Assembly (NCBI GenBank): GCA_021234155.1
Contig: JAJEKV010000058.1
Span: 3,730,600-3,794,599 of the forward strand
DNA length: 64,000 nt
Reading direction: 5' to 3'
From: Isoetes taiwanensis
Taxonomy: Eukaryota; Streptophyta; Lycopodiopsida; Isoetales; Isoetaceae
Below, in pieces: positions 1 to 10,360 of this stretch. The notes beneath the pieces were generated by a model that saw only the letters and a list, made by a program, of their open reading frames with translations, ran no database searches and had not been told where the DNA came from. Within the stretch, counting starts at the first letter, position 1; each line of letters starts with the position of its first letter. A program made the position numbers and the translations under genes.

Positions 1-1139
1 TCTTTTGTTGGGTCATTTATTTTAGATTCCAGATATTTCAGATATTTCGTTCATTTTTGAACCCCAACTTCCATTCCGAATTAGAAAGATTGCCACATGG
101 CATCACCAAATTAAACTTCAAACAAAAATGGAGACCCAACTTCCATTTTGTGCATGGTCACAATTCTCAAATTAAGAGTAACGGTGATAAAAGACGGGAG
201 ACCTTGTGCACGGATTTCCAAACTTTTCAGCATTGCATACTAAGTGTAGGTGCTTGTCGAGCTAGTTTCATATGTTTGCATGCATGTTTTCTAATCATTT
301 TATGTGTACGAGCTACTTGCCATAGTTGTCAGGATGTTTTGATGCATGCAAGACAAACTTTTATCCTCTGTTATCTCGCAGTAAGAGCTATCGTAATAGT
401 CAGCTCTACAAGCAAATTAGTTTTTTTTTTTTTTTTTAGCGGGGCTTGTCTAACCCCCACCCCCTACTACAACATTTTCACGGCTTCTTAGACTATTCAC
501 GTGCTATGCCATATCGCACCATTCATTTTGCCTATTCGATTATCTAATATTAAATCATACGGCTATGAAAATAAAAAAATCTAGAAAATTGCGTGAGTGA
601 GTACGCCGGAGTTCGACTCGAGCTTCCTTTGGGTAAGGTTGCTTACGAAAACAGTATTTGTGGTTGGCCTTCATTTACTCCATTCTGAGGTTAATAATAG
701 TAGTTTTTCAGTTGCAAGTCCTCATTTGTGTCTACATAAGCCATTGAGTATTCCATTGCAATCTGGTCGTTTCAAATCCGAACCCCTGCTGAGTGCACAA
801 GCTACATGCAACATGACGTTTCTGAAGATATCCTTTTGGTCTGTCTTATTCAGCTAAAATATGATCTGCATTTCTTTTGAGTTCTCCTTCGAATTTTTTC
901 TTCTGCCATCTACTTTCCCTTCTTTCGTTCCTTCCTGTTTCTAGCAGTTGGATTAAAGGGCACCCTGCACCGTTTCTTCATTTAGGTGGAACGTTTGATG
1001 TTGGGAGAACGAGAGTAGCTACTTATGGGTTGTGAACACACTCTGCAATATGTTCCATAGGTGTGTTTATGCTCAATTGTTTGGATCTACAGTATAAGAA
1101 GATAGGCATGTCGCTTCTCAATAACACTATCATGTTGCA
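1..1139. other. Non-coding stretch with an 18-base poly-T tract
   Basis: No credible gene is visible. A run of about 18 T lies at 420-437. Read on the minus strand this is a poly-A tail, which could be the 3' end of the minus-strand LINE that follows or of another retroposon, but the 700 bases between the tract and the first recognisable LINE coding sequence show nothing I can identify and I found no matching target duplication. The longest open frames here (57-491 and 597-857, plus strand) have low-complexity, cysteine-rich translations without domains. Confidence 0.5.
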
Positions 1140-1536
1140 ATTTGCTAAACTTATCAAAGGAGGATGTAATGCCAGCTTTATACCTTAGCACAAATCATCT
1201 AGCTCTAGAATACGAGAATGTAGTAAGAATATTAATAACATGTGGTCTTTGTAGTAAGATTTGGAATCTAGGCTCGAAACATACTCAAGGTTCTTTCCTT
1301 ACTTGTATTGTTGAAAGTTGTTTAGCTCCAAAAATGGTTTCTACTGTATCAACACGCCTCACTCCATGCTCCACAACGTTGGCAGCTCCAAAAAGTTTTG
1401 TCCAATCGCTGTTAGTACTGAGATTGATTCTCCTCCATTTGAGCTTCCTCATCAGCATAAACAAAGTATCTGAAATTGTAACCAAATCAACTGTTAATCT
1501 TATGAATCCAATTTGTATCATATCAAACCTGTTTAA

Positions 1537-4515
1537 TTATTCCTTCAGGGGGGATGATTTCGCAATTAAAAATGAAGGCATTCCTTCCTTTCCAAATTCT
1601 CCAGAGGAGGATATAAATCCTCCAATCACCGGGATTTGAGGGCATAAAGAAGCCAGTTTCATCAAAGCTACCAAATCTGAACAAAAAATGTTAGTGGTTA
1701 GCCCCAAAATCCATTCCGACCACAAGCATTGCCTGAATAGATGATTCTCATCCTCCTTAGCATTCAGACACCTATCACAAACATCAAAGTTAGCCATAGA
1801 TAATTTGTATCTCTTACAGTTGGCTGTCAGGCCTTTATGCCAAAGCTGCCACATGAAATCTTTAATTTTCGGATTAACCGAGCTGCTCCACATATATTTC
1901 AGGTTTCTTCTGGCTGTGTCAGGGGAAACTCCCCATTTTAGATGGATGGTGATCTCTTGATTGCACATCAGAAATCTGTAAGCCAGTCTCACTGAGTAAC
2001 CTCATTTCCCGTTATGTTGCCAAGAGTCCACAGAATTAGACTAGCTGCCATGAGAAATGGTATTAGTAATAGCCTCACCGAGCATTTTTATGTGGTTGTC
2101 TTCCTCTGCAAGAACAGAGTTTTGGAAAGTAATAATCCCATCATTGTCAAAAAGGTCGTTAATAAGAATTACCCCCTTTACTTTCCAAAGCTTAGCTTGC
2201 TCAGGGAAATGGCAGGGTAGGCACATATTAGGATTGTCAAGGATTAGAGCCGAGTTCCAAAAAATTGACTGCTCCATAGAAAGCCCGTTCTTCCATGTAT
2301 ACATATTTCTAATTTCCAGCCAAGCCTTTATCCACTTCTTGATAATTCCAGGGGTATTAGCTGGGACAGAGAATGGAAAATATATTGAATGTGGAAGCTC
2401 CATCTTAAGGGATCTCCAACCATAAGGATGACATCTGTTGATGTAATGTCTGATCAAAATAGAGATCGGGTGCCTGATTTTATCATAGCAGGCTTTGTAA
2501 AAATATTTGGCAGCTAGGGCCAATTCCTGTTTTCCAATATTAATGGTGCCAAGACCACCCTCTTTTTAGCCTTACAGCATTCTCTCATTGACACAGGGCG
2601 CCAGCATCTTCTATTCTGACCCACAAGCTATGAATCTACCAATAATACTCTGAAGTTTGTTAGAGACCTTTTTAGGAGCTAAAATAACCGAGGATTGGTA
2701 GACCTGTGACGACGAGATCACAATATTGGCAATAATAGCCCTGCCATTTTTGGATAGATATTTGGAGTTCAAATAGTCAACCTTTTTATAGAACTTGTCA
2801 ATAATATCACTCCATAAGTCAAAAGCATTGCATCTAATAGCAAAGGGAATAGGAGGTGTTATACTTACAGCCTAAAAGGCTAGCCACCTGTACACCTTTA
2901 TCTTCATCTCTCGCTTGAATTGCCGATTTGAGAGGGTTGATCTTGCAGCCTGAGGCATTCCCAAAATCATAGAGGATCTGCTGAGTGTTAATGATAGAGT
3001 TATGATCCATGGATATCAGAATGAAGGTATCATCTGCAAAATGCCCATTAAGGATTTGGTCTGCTTGAGAGTTCTGAGGGAGGTCTAGACCCTTAATTGA
3101 GTTAGAAAGTTTAGCATCTTCTAGTTTGTTGTGAAGAGCCTCCATAACAATCAAGAAGAGAAAGGGTGCAAGAGGACAACCTTGTTTTACACCTCTTTGA
3201 ATAGAGAAAAAAGGGCTGCATTCTCCATTTATTAGAACAACAAATCTCGAATTCTTGAGAATAGCTCTAAAGATACCAATACTTTCTTCATTAAATCCCA
3301 AGGCTTTGTAACTTTTGAAGAGAAAATTCCAGCTCACTGTATCAAAAGCCTTGGTAATGTCCAGTTTGAGAAGAGCCACCTCCTGTCTGGAATCTTTAGC
3401 CCATTGCAGACCTAAAATAGCAGTGACAACAGTATCATGAGTATATCTATCTTTAAGGTAAGCTGATTGAGAGTTGCTAATTATAGAATCCAAAATCTTC
3501 TTAAGTCTAGCAGCAATAGCACCTGCAATAATCTTGTAGATAACATTAGTCAAAGAAATAGTTCTATAGTCAGAAAAGAAGATAGGAGAGTCAATTTTCG
3601 GGATAAGAGCAATTAGGATGGTGTTGATCCTAGCATCCAGACATTTACCAATTCTGAACCCGTTGGCTAACTTGATGATACAATCCCCTAAAATGGGCCA
3701 GGATTTCTTGAAGAATTCAGCTGGCAGACCATCTGGCCCAGGGGTTTTTCCATTATTCATACCTTTGACCACTTCCCTGAGCTCTTCATTTACAAAGGGA
3801 TTGGTTATCATATCATTCTGAGTGTCATTAACCCTTTTCCTCATATTGATGAAGTTGTCCATCATCCTCAGAACAATCTATATTAGTTCCCATGATGTTA
3901 GTAAAGTGATCAACTGCCGCCTTTTTGAGATTATAACCCCTTGAAATGAAATTATCTCCAATCTTGACTTCATAGATTTGATTCCTTTTGATCCTTGTCT
4001 TGGTCTTAATAAAGAAGTATTTGGAGTTGCACCTCTCATCTTCCTTGAGCTCCTTGATCTTGGCTTTCATCCTCCATCCTTTGGCTATATGAATTTCCTC
4101 TTTTTCAATCTGAATTCTAATATTTTCCTACTGTTCTATGGGTGCAAGATCCAATCTTCTTCTCAGGTCTTGTAAATGAGCTTGATTCTGAAGAAAAATG
4201 CTTCTTCCCCATTCTTTGAGCCAATTCTTAATGTGCTTTGCCAGATTAATCCACCACCACATCCAACCAGTTTCACCACAAGGTTTAGGGTGACAATTAA
4301 TAATCTCTTGCAGTCTGGTCATGAAATCCTCCTGATCCAAAAGGCTAACATTCATCTTAAAATAGGCCTTCTTTTTATCTCTGTTATCCTTTCCTATAAT
4401 AGTGATCATCTGAGGGAAGTGATCCGAGAGTGTGTAACCCTTCATATTCGCAATATGGTGTGTAAAACCTGTCATGAAGGCAGCAGATACCCTACAGATT
4501 CCAGATAATTATCTT
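1537..4515 (-). pseudogene. LINE-1 ORF2 (endonuclease remnant, reverse transcriptase, zf-RVT)
   Basis: ORF2 of L1-type LINEs nicks target DNA and reverse-transcribes the element RNA in place. The frame starts with PVKIIIWNL, the usual first strand of the endonuclease. The catalytic core is then missing and the sequence resumes at about 4475 with the terminal SDH motif (LSDHFPQMITI). The reverse transcriptase (2834-3865) is well preserved: GKTPGPDGLPAEFF, the RGVKQGCPLAPFLF block and the catalytic FADD. After a broken stretch, 2041-2523 holds the thumb/connection region. 1537-1992 holds the zf-RVT domain (CDRC, then HLFRQC). Stops or frameshifts near 4128, 4070, 2834 and 2041 inactivate it. 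Confidence 0.85.
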
Positions 4516-5643
4516 AACAGGATTAATCATCAACATTTGTACAAACCTTTGGCCATCCTTGATTGAATGGCCGAGTTTCTCGGGCTCAGTCTGACAGGTC
4601 CAATGTAGGATTTTTTCTGACCTCTTCCTCTTCTTTTTGAGGTGATCTATTTCCAACCCCATCTCATCACAGGAATGAATGAAGTCACTCTCTGAACTAT
4701 GTTCCTTTGTTTCTTCCTCTTCATAGGTCCCTCCCTTGATTGGGAAGGACAAAGTCACCATACCTGTGTTAATCTTAACAGCAAGATTGACATTTTTTAA
4801 TATGTGATTCCAATTATTGTCTAAAAACAAAGAATTGGGATCGGGGGCCAAGAGATACTCCCTGTTATCCATACTCTTTATATTGTTACAATCATCAACC
4901 GTAGCAATTTGAATTTCCCTATCATCTTTACCAGATCCATTGCTTTCCTCTTCTTTTATAGTATACGTTTTTGGACGCCCTTCCTGTCGTAACAGGGTAG
5001 GATGTTTGTTGTAGAGATTGTTCCCATAATCTCCCGACCCTTTCTTTAGATTCTGGTGAATCAGATGCTTGGAATAGACAATTTTGAGGTTAATGATTTT
5101 ATCCTCGGACAATTTGATCTTTACTGCATCCAACCACTTAGAATTGATTTCTTTTGAAATGCAGATCGATGGAAAATTTGTTTGAGGGATATTTATGCAT
5201 ATAATTTTCCCAAGATTGCCAGAGATGGCCTTAAGATGTGATATGGTCCACAAGGCTGGAGGCAGATTAGGGAAGGTAACCCAAGTAGAAGTCGAGATAT
5301 GATTAGAGTTACCGGGGGTAAACAAAGGGCTTCATCTCATGATGTAAAAATTGCCATTGCTAATTTTACCCGACTTCCTTTTTAGAATGTAATTTACACT
5401 ATAATTATCCCTGCACAAAATTTGAAAGGTTTTATCATCAATTTTAAGCAGGGATTGAATGGGAATTCTTTGCATTTTGGCAATCCAGAATTTAACCGCA
5501 CCAATTGATGGGCATTTGATGGGGAAATGGATAAGAAGCCCTTTCTTAGAATAAAGGTTAGCAGCAATGGGTTCCCTAATGCTTGAGAGATCAATGAAAT
5601 CCAAGCTATCAGAGGCCTGGTTAGAACAGGAATCCGGTTGCAT
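4492..5643 (-). pseudogene. LINE-1 ORF1 (DUF4283-like gag), nonsense mutation
   Basis: ORF1 of plant LINEs encodes an RNA-binding, gag-like protein that packages the retrotransposon RNA. The upstream part (5332-5643) carries a DUF4283-like stretch around LLIHFPIKCPSIGAVKFW. It ends at a TGA (5332-5334) directly after IMR, and the same frame continues with SPLFTPGN and then STWVTFPNLPPALW, the typical C-terminal half of that domain. A tryptophan usually follows here, so a TGG to TGA change is the simplest explanation. The tail is acidic and lysine-rich. The frame runs into the first residues of the endonuclease (PVKIIIWNL), so ORF1 and ORF2 overlap or are fused here. Confidence 0.7.
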
Positions 5644-6839
5644 ATACGATACTTCTTTTGTTCAGCCCCAAACCATTGATCTCTTTGCAATTCTTGCAAT
5701 AGCACTGCTCTGTTTCTAACGGATTGAAATAACCGTTGGCATCCCTGATTTTGCATGCACAAGTGTCTTTTTTGAGCTTCGTCTGAAAGGTTTCATACTT
5801 CTGAGAAACTACCCCAAGAAACTAGTCTGCTTCCGATGGCAACCTACTTAGAACTTGTTTCCGATGCCTTTCAATGACATGATCTTCAGCTTCCTCCCAT
5901 CTTTTTATCAGTTTGATTGAGGCTTTCGAGTTCCATTGAAGACTCTCCAGATCAACCAGAGACATCTTGGCAAGATTAAGCAACGCATTCATAGATTTCT
6001 GGAAAATGTTGTTTTTTAGGCTATAACAGTCCTTTCTGTATGACCTTGTTTGGCCAAGATTTCTGTCCATATCTTGAAGCAGTTCCAAGGTAATCCAGAC
6101 CCAATCCCTGTCATTCGCCCTTTCGGAGTTGTAATCTTTTTCTAAAATTTTCAGTTTTTCCAGAGTATCACATATAATATCGCCGCCCTCTGTTGATTTT
6201 TTATAAGCTCAAAGGTGATATACAAAGATTTCATCTTGTCCCATACTTGATCTTTCCTGTCCTCCATCCAGAAGATGTTTGTCCACTCTTCGTCCTCGAT
6301 GTTTTTAAGTTCTTTCTCCATAACTTGCTAGTTCTGTGTGAGAACCGATCTTCCTTTTCCTTCCTTGGTCATTTTTAGTTTTCACTCGCGAATCTCCACA
6401 CCAGGATTTGAAGGTCAGTGAAGAACCAAGCCGGGCGAAGATCAAAGAAATCCATCCAATGTAAAATCGGTTCAATCCCAAATCTTTCAAGCACCGAAAT
6501 TTGAAAGAGGTTGCGTGAAAATCTTCCTAAGGCAAGATATCGCGAATTATGAGTCGAAACTCTTAAAGATCTGGCTCTGTCAAAACACAGAATACTGAGA
6601 AAATGACTGTTCAAAGCTGATCTACTAAATCCTATTCTAGTTCTAGAATTGTACGTTTGGATGATTAGACTATCTAAAGCTGATATTGTCACATCAAATT
6701 CTGAAGGGATAACGGGGAAACCCAGTCCCTGGAGAACAGCCTCCAACAAGCCCTCATCCACCGGGGCTGGGTTTCGCACGGAACCCAAGGCACGTCGCGA
6801 AGCGCCTAACGTTCATCTCCCTCCCCTCGGAGTTGTTCT
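5643..6839 (-). pseudogene. LINE-1 5' region, unrecognised open-frame pieces
   Basis: This is the 5' part of LINE-1, upstream of its DUF4283-like ORF1. Open pieces occur at 6375-6788, 6305-6490 and 5822-6088. The last is charged and helical (sequence around LESLQWNSKASIKLIKRW), compatible with a coiled-coil segment of an ORF1 protein. The pieces lie in different frames and I recognise no catalytic domain. They may be the N-terminal half of ORF1 broken by frameshifts, or 5' untranslated leader. Confidence 0.35.
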
Positions 6840-6924
6840 CAACATAGACATTGACACCCAATTGATTCTAAATTGATGGACATAGAAGTCATTCACAAGC
6901 ATTTCATCAAACAAACAAAAGGAC

Positions 6925-8511
6925 TAACCCTTCGAGAGCTTTTCAAAAAATCCAGTTAGATTGCGTGACAGTCCCTTCAGCATGGTGATTTTCTCCTCCT
7001 CGTAGCTGCATTTCTTCTTCTCCAATTCTAAGCTCTCTTTATGAGCCTTTTTATTGAATTCTGTCGTAGCAGTAATGGCCTTCACAACCTCTGCTGCAGC
7101 ATTCTAAATTGTCTTGGGTTTTGTTAGTCCTGTGCCTCCTGGTTCAGGACTATTCATGCATACGACGGACCAGGTCAAGCTCAAGGATCCACAGACAGGC
7201 ATGGGTCAGCCATCAAAGGCTCAGCAGAAGACCAAGCAGCAGACCACGCAGTCAAAGCCTGCGTCCGTCAACAAGAGGCGCCGCTCAGACAAGTGATGAC
7301 CCGTCACCGCCCGTGTCAGCGTCAGCGTGATTCTAGGCATTTCAAGAGGCACCGCCAACATTCCTGCAAATCAGGCCTCCTTCCAGGAGTCGGCACCGAG
7401 ATCAGTCCGAGTGTCTATATTGGGCCAGAGGCCATTGTACTATATATATGAGTAGAGCTAGCATATGATGGCTAGATGAGTTTTGAGTCTTGTCTCTTTT
7501 CAGTCTTCTCTCAATTGCGAGAGCTCATGTATGTTCATCATTGATATCAAGGAAGCATATCATTTTCCTCTCATTGTTCTTTTCTGTTCCGTTTTCTTCT
7601 TCTTGTTCTTTTCTTGCAAATCCCGCGTGACATAGTCCCCAGGATTCTCCTGTTAGATCCAAGGGTCCTCACAGAGGGCTGTCTTGCAGGAGTTCCCGAA
7701 AGGTTTCTGGGCCATGCAAGTGGGTTTCTCTTCAGATTCCTTTGGTCTATCTTTCGATGCTTTTCTTTTTTCCATACTAGGCATATCAATTTCTTCAACC
7801 TCATCTAGATCGTTTTCCATCGGAGTGTTAGCATCACTTGCACTTTCGTGAGCATAACACATAATATATGCTCGTTGGTTCATGCATTGATCTATAAGAT
7901 CATCCACCTACATGTCTCACTCCTTTCCGCACTAGACATATTATTTTGATTTTTATCGGCCCTTGTACTCCTTATACATGGCTTGCCACTTTTGTCTAGG
8001 TCCGGACACTTCAACACCAATTGCACGTAAAGTTTGTGTGAAATATCAACATCTTGTCTACCTGCTTTAGTGAGAAATTTTTCGTGCATCGTTCTACGAA
8101 GATGAAACAACATAACAACCCAGTGATCCTTCCAGTTAATGCCCTTGTCCTTCACAATATCTCTTGCTGACATTTTAGTAATCTTGGGTTACGGCCTCGC
8201 CTTTTTTTTTTCAGATAGCTCATTAGAAACATCTTGGGAGCCAAGTGTGTCAGACTGAAATACAGGTGGACAAGTGAAGATGTTAGCAGGAGGAGCAAAC
8301 ATCTCAGACATTTCTGAAAAGGCTGAAAGTGCATCATAAGGATAACGTGGACGGCTAATTGGACGATAGGGATAGTGAACAACAGGAGGTGTGTTGGTTG
8401 GATGTTTGGCATGTCTTCTAGAGGGGAATTCTCATCAATGCTTTGAGAAAGAAGAACGAATGAGGAATAACTTGATTGGAACATTTGGCTATAAGGCTCA
8501 AATTCGGCCAT
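6925..8511 (-). pseudogene. Trihelix-like (Myb/SANT) gene copy T1, interrupted
   Basis: This is the first of several copies of a family repeated at 30-40 kb. Reading on the minus strand from an ATG at 8511: a serine/proline-rich N-terminus (SQSIDENSPLEDMPNIQPT), a Myb/SANT-like DNA-binding region (INWKDHWVVMLFHLRR, then KAGRQDVDISHKLYVQLV), an acidic spacer (DLDEVEEIDMPSMEKRK), and a charged helical C-terminus ending near 6925. Such proteins bind DNA through a trihelix fold and occur both as transcription factors and as accessory proteins of Harbinger-type transposons. I see no partner transposase. A 580 bp insertion (7122-7701) splits the C-terminal half and frameshifts lie near 8390 and 7900, so it is dead. 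The repeat-family sequence resumes at once on both sides of the insertion. Confidence 0.65.
7122..7701 (+). mobile_element. 580 bp insertion in trihelix copy T1, probably an LTR-retrotransposon end
   Basis: Comparison with the other trihelix copies shows a clean insertion. The conserved sequence breaks after CTTGGGTTT and resumes with GGTTTCTGGGCC, so GGTTT (7117-7121 and 7702-7706) could be a 5 bp target duplication. The insert begins TGTTAG. It contains a short open segment rich in glutamine, lysine and arginine (up to a stop at 7294), a TATA-like run at 7440-7450 and a pyrimidine-rich end. This would fit the 3' end of an LTR retrotransposon, but the insert does not end in CA, so the class is uncertain. 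Confidence 0.45.
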
Positions 8512-9650
8512 ATCTGGAAAAAAAGAGCAAAGCAAGAAGGAAGATTAAAAATAAATTCATGAGGAAAAATCTACATCATTCTTAGACTACTTGCAAAGAA
8601 AGCATTCTATCTGTTAATTTGATTATCATTCAACTTACATGCATAAATTAAGCATGGATAATCCAAACAAAATGTCCTTTGAAAGTATAGATCGGAATTC
8701 GAATAAAATGTTCTCTATGTGGAAGCCTACAATTATGAATAACAAAATACTGACCTATTTCAAAGATTCTTGTAGAAGGGCAATGGTGCTAGCAAAATGG
8801 ATTTCTGCAGAGGAGAATCAACTTCTTTAAGCCTTGGAGAATGAACAGGAAAAAGGTCAATCATTTCTGGTTCAGCTTTTTGATGATGAAGGAAGGAAGG
8901 AAGGAAGTATATTTTAACGTCCGCGGAGGCCAAACTTGACCTATGAGACGGTACATGCAGTACACAAAGCAGATAAAACCACACCAAAAAGACAAAATGC
9001 TACTATACAATGTGTCCCTACCAGGGTTGCCCTTAAGGCAAAATCTGTCTAAGCATAATTTAGAAGGTCGGGCGAATAATAGAGTTGCAAGGTTAGCTAT
9101 GCTGGCGAATGTTTTCTAGACATGAATGCTTTTTATAGAAATCTAGGCGAATCATGGCCAATATTATTTTGCTAAGATTTAAGTGTCTTTATTTTTCAAG
9201 TGCAATTTCTGTGGTGAGATTTTATTCATCGGCATCTATATTTAATCAAGAACACAAACACATTATAACTATAGTTGCATGATGCAATACGACAACTTAA
9301 CCTTTGCAAATGAGAACGCGGCTTATCCTTGTACATAAAACAAATCTATTAAAAGGGAGGTCTGTAAAAAATGCTCTCCAGTGCATCCTTAGAAGTATTT
9401 GAAACACAATAGCTACAAAAACAACTCTTAAAATTATCATATGTATCTGGATGGATATAGAGAATAGATTAGGTTATGAAGAAAGCCTGGAATACTAGGC
9501 GATTCTTTAAGAAATCTTCGAGAAGGAGGGTAGAGGATAAGGCGAATCCATAGTTATGACGCTTAGTGGATGTGACGAATTTTCAAGTGGAGTGAGATTT
9601 GTTTGTAGAAAAGTTGGCTAATTTTATTTTTTTCATCTATACGGGCCCTA
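8512..9650. repeat. Flank of trihelix copy T1, then non-coding sequence
   Basis: From 8512 to about 8900 the sequence matches the conserved flank found upstream of the other trihelix copies (for example 31500-31900, 36300-36660 and 39860-40190). It includes a minus-strand segment read as HHQKAEPEMIDLFPVHSP that recurs at each copy and may be an upstream exon or leader. A GGAA microsatellite (about four units) lies at 8890-8907. From 9000 to 9650 I see nothing but AT-rich sequence without a gene. Confidence 0.5.
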
Positions 9651-9984
9651 CTAAACCATAGCATCAAAATTTCTCGATACCCTTAAAAAATAGCCTTTTG
9701 GCGAACTTTCGTCCTTAAGGGCTACCCTGGTCCCTACTACTGGGATGAAAAAACCCCCACATGGGAGGAAAAACCCTGGTAGTAGGCTCTCAGATCCCTT
9801 GTCCTGTAAGGGATTCTCTGATTGTAGAGACTTGCAAAATGTAGGATGCGAGACACGCAACCATTGGCGATGCCAGCAATTGATGCAGCGGTGCCGTAGA
9901 GCATCTAAGATCAGCATGTGTTGCTCGGATATGCGTATATGCCGGACACTCTTGCAGAGCATGGTGCTCATCCTCTACTAACAA
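9651..9984 (-). pseudogene. Fragment of a LINE reverse transcriptase C-terminus
   Basis: The minus-strand frame 9790-9984 contains EDEHHALQECPAYTHIR, which matches the C-terminal zinc-knuckle region of non-LTR reverse transcriptases. It is closest to the LINE at the right edge of this window (DEAHVFLYCSAYEEIR at about 63.05 kb). Only the last part of the protein is present, in two frames, so this is a dead 5'-truncated or internally deleted copy. The flanking hairpin at 9733-9786 lies inside the fragment on the 3' side. Confidence 0.5.
9733..9786. repeat. Imperfect inverted repeat (hairpin) with AAAAACCC core
   Basis: CCTACTACTGGG (9733-9744) pairs with CCCTGGTAGTAGG (9774-9786). The loop side holds GATGAAAAAACCCCC and GAGGAAAAACCCTGG. 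The inner part closely resembles a second hairpin at 45331-45411, although the outer arms differ. Confidence 0.6.
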
Positions 9985-10360
9985 GATTGCGTATTAAACG
10001 GGAGCAAATCATCGAAACGAGAGCAAAAGGAATATTCCTAAAAGATTCCCTTTTTTACAAAAAAAGGGGGGTAAAATGAGGTTAAAAAAAAAAGTTGCAT
10101 GAAATTCAATTTTGATCCCCCCCTCCCCCCCAAATGACTAGATTTTTTGTGGAACGAAAGAATTGACTTTTTCAAAGTGACACTTTTCAGAGCAAGTAGA
10201 ATGTTCTTGAGTATGTTTTTATAGAGAAACTCTAATTTCAAAGGATAAAATATTTAACAAGAAATTGAAGTAAAGTCTGTAACTGATACTGTAGTATTCT
10301 CAAAATTTGAAGATAAAATCTTCATATTCACATGCAAAATTTACAGTCTTTTTCTAAGAC
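9985..10360. other. Non-coding gap
   Basis: No gene is visible. It includes homopolymer-rich sequence (a run of A at 10084-10093 and C-runs at 10117-10131). This may hold the downstream end of the DDE-like element, but I found no terminal repeat. Confidence 0.4.

Larger units (their letters stand above)
1140..6839 (-). mobile_element. LINE-1: decayed L1-type LINE retrotransposon
   Basis: Reading from high to low coordinates, the order is a 5' region, ORF1 with a DUF4283-like domain, the start of an apurinic-type endonuclease, a reverse transcriptase, and a C-terminal zinc-finger RVT domain: the layout of plant L1-clade LINEs. The right-hand junction is supported by the trihelix repeat, whose conserved sequence resumes at about 6840 (CAACATAGACATTGAC), so the LINE 5' end lies close to 6839. 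The left-hand end is uncertain; a poly-T at 420-437 may be its tail. No target duplication was found. All frames are interrupted, so the element is dead. Confidence 0.8.

Noticed and set aside
57-491. Open frame of 144 codons as a gene
   Set aside because: It includes the poly-T tract translated as poly-phenylalanine and has no recognisable domain.
421-6839. Poly-T at 420-437 as the certain tail of LINE-1
   Set aside because: No target duplication links it with the 5' junction at 6839, and 700 bases of unexplained sequence lie between; left as a possibility.
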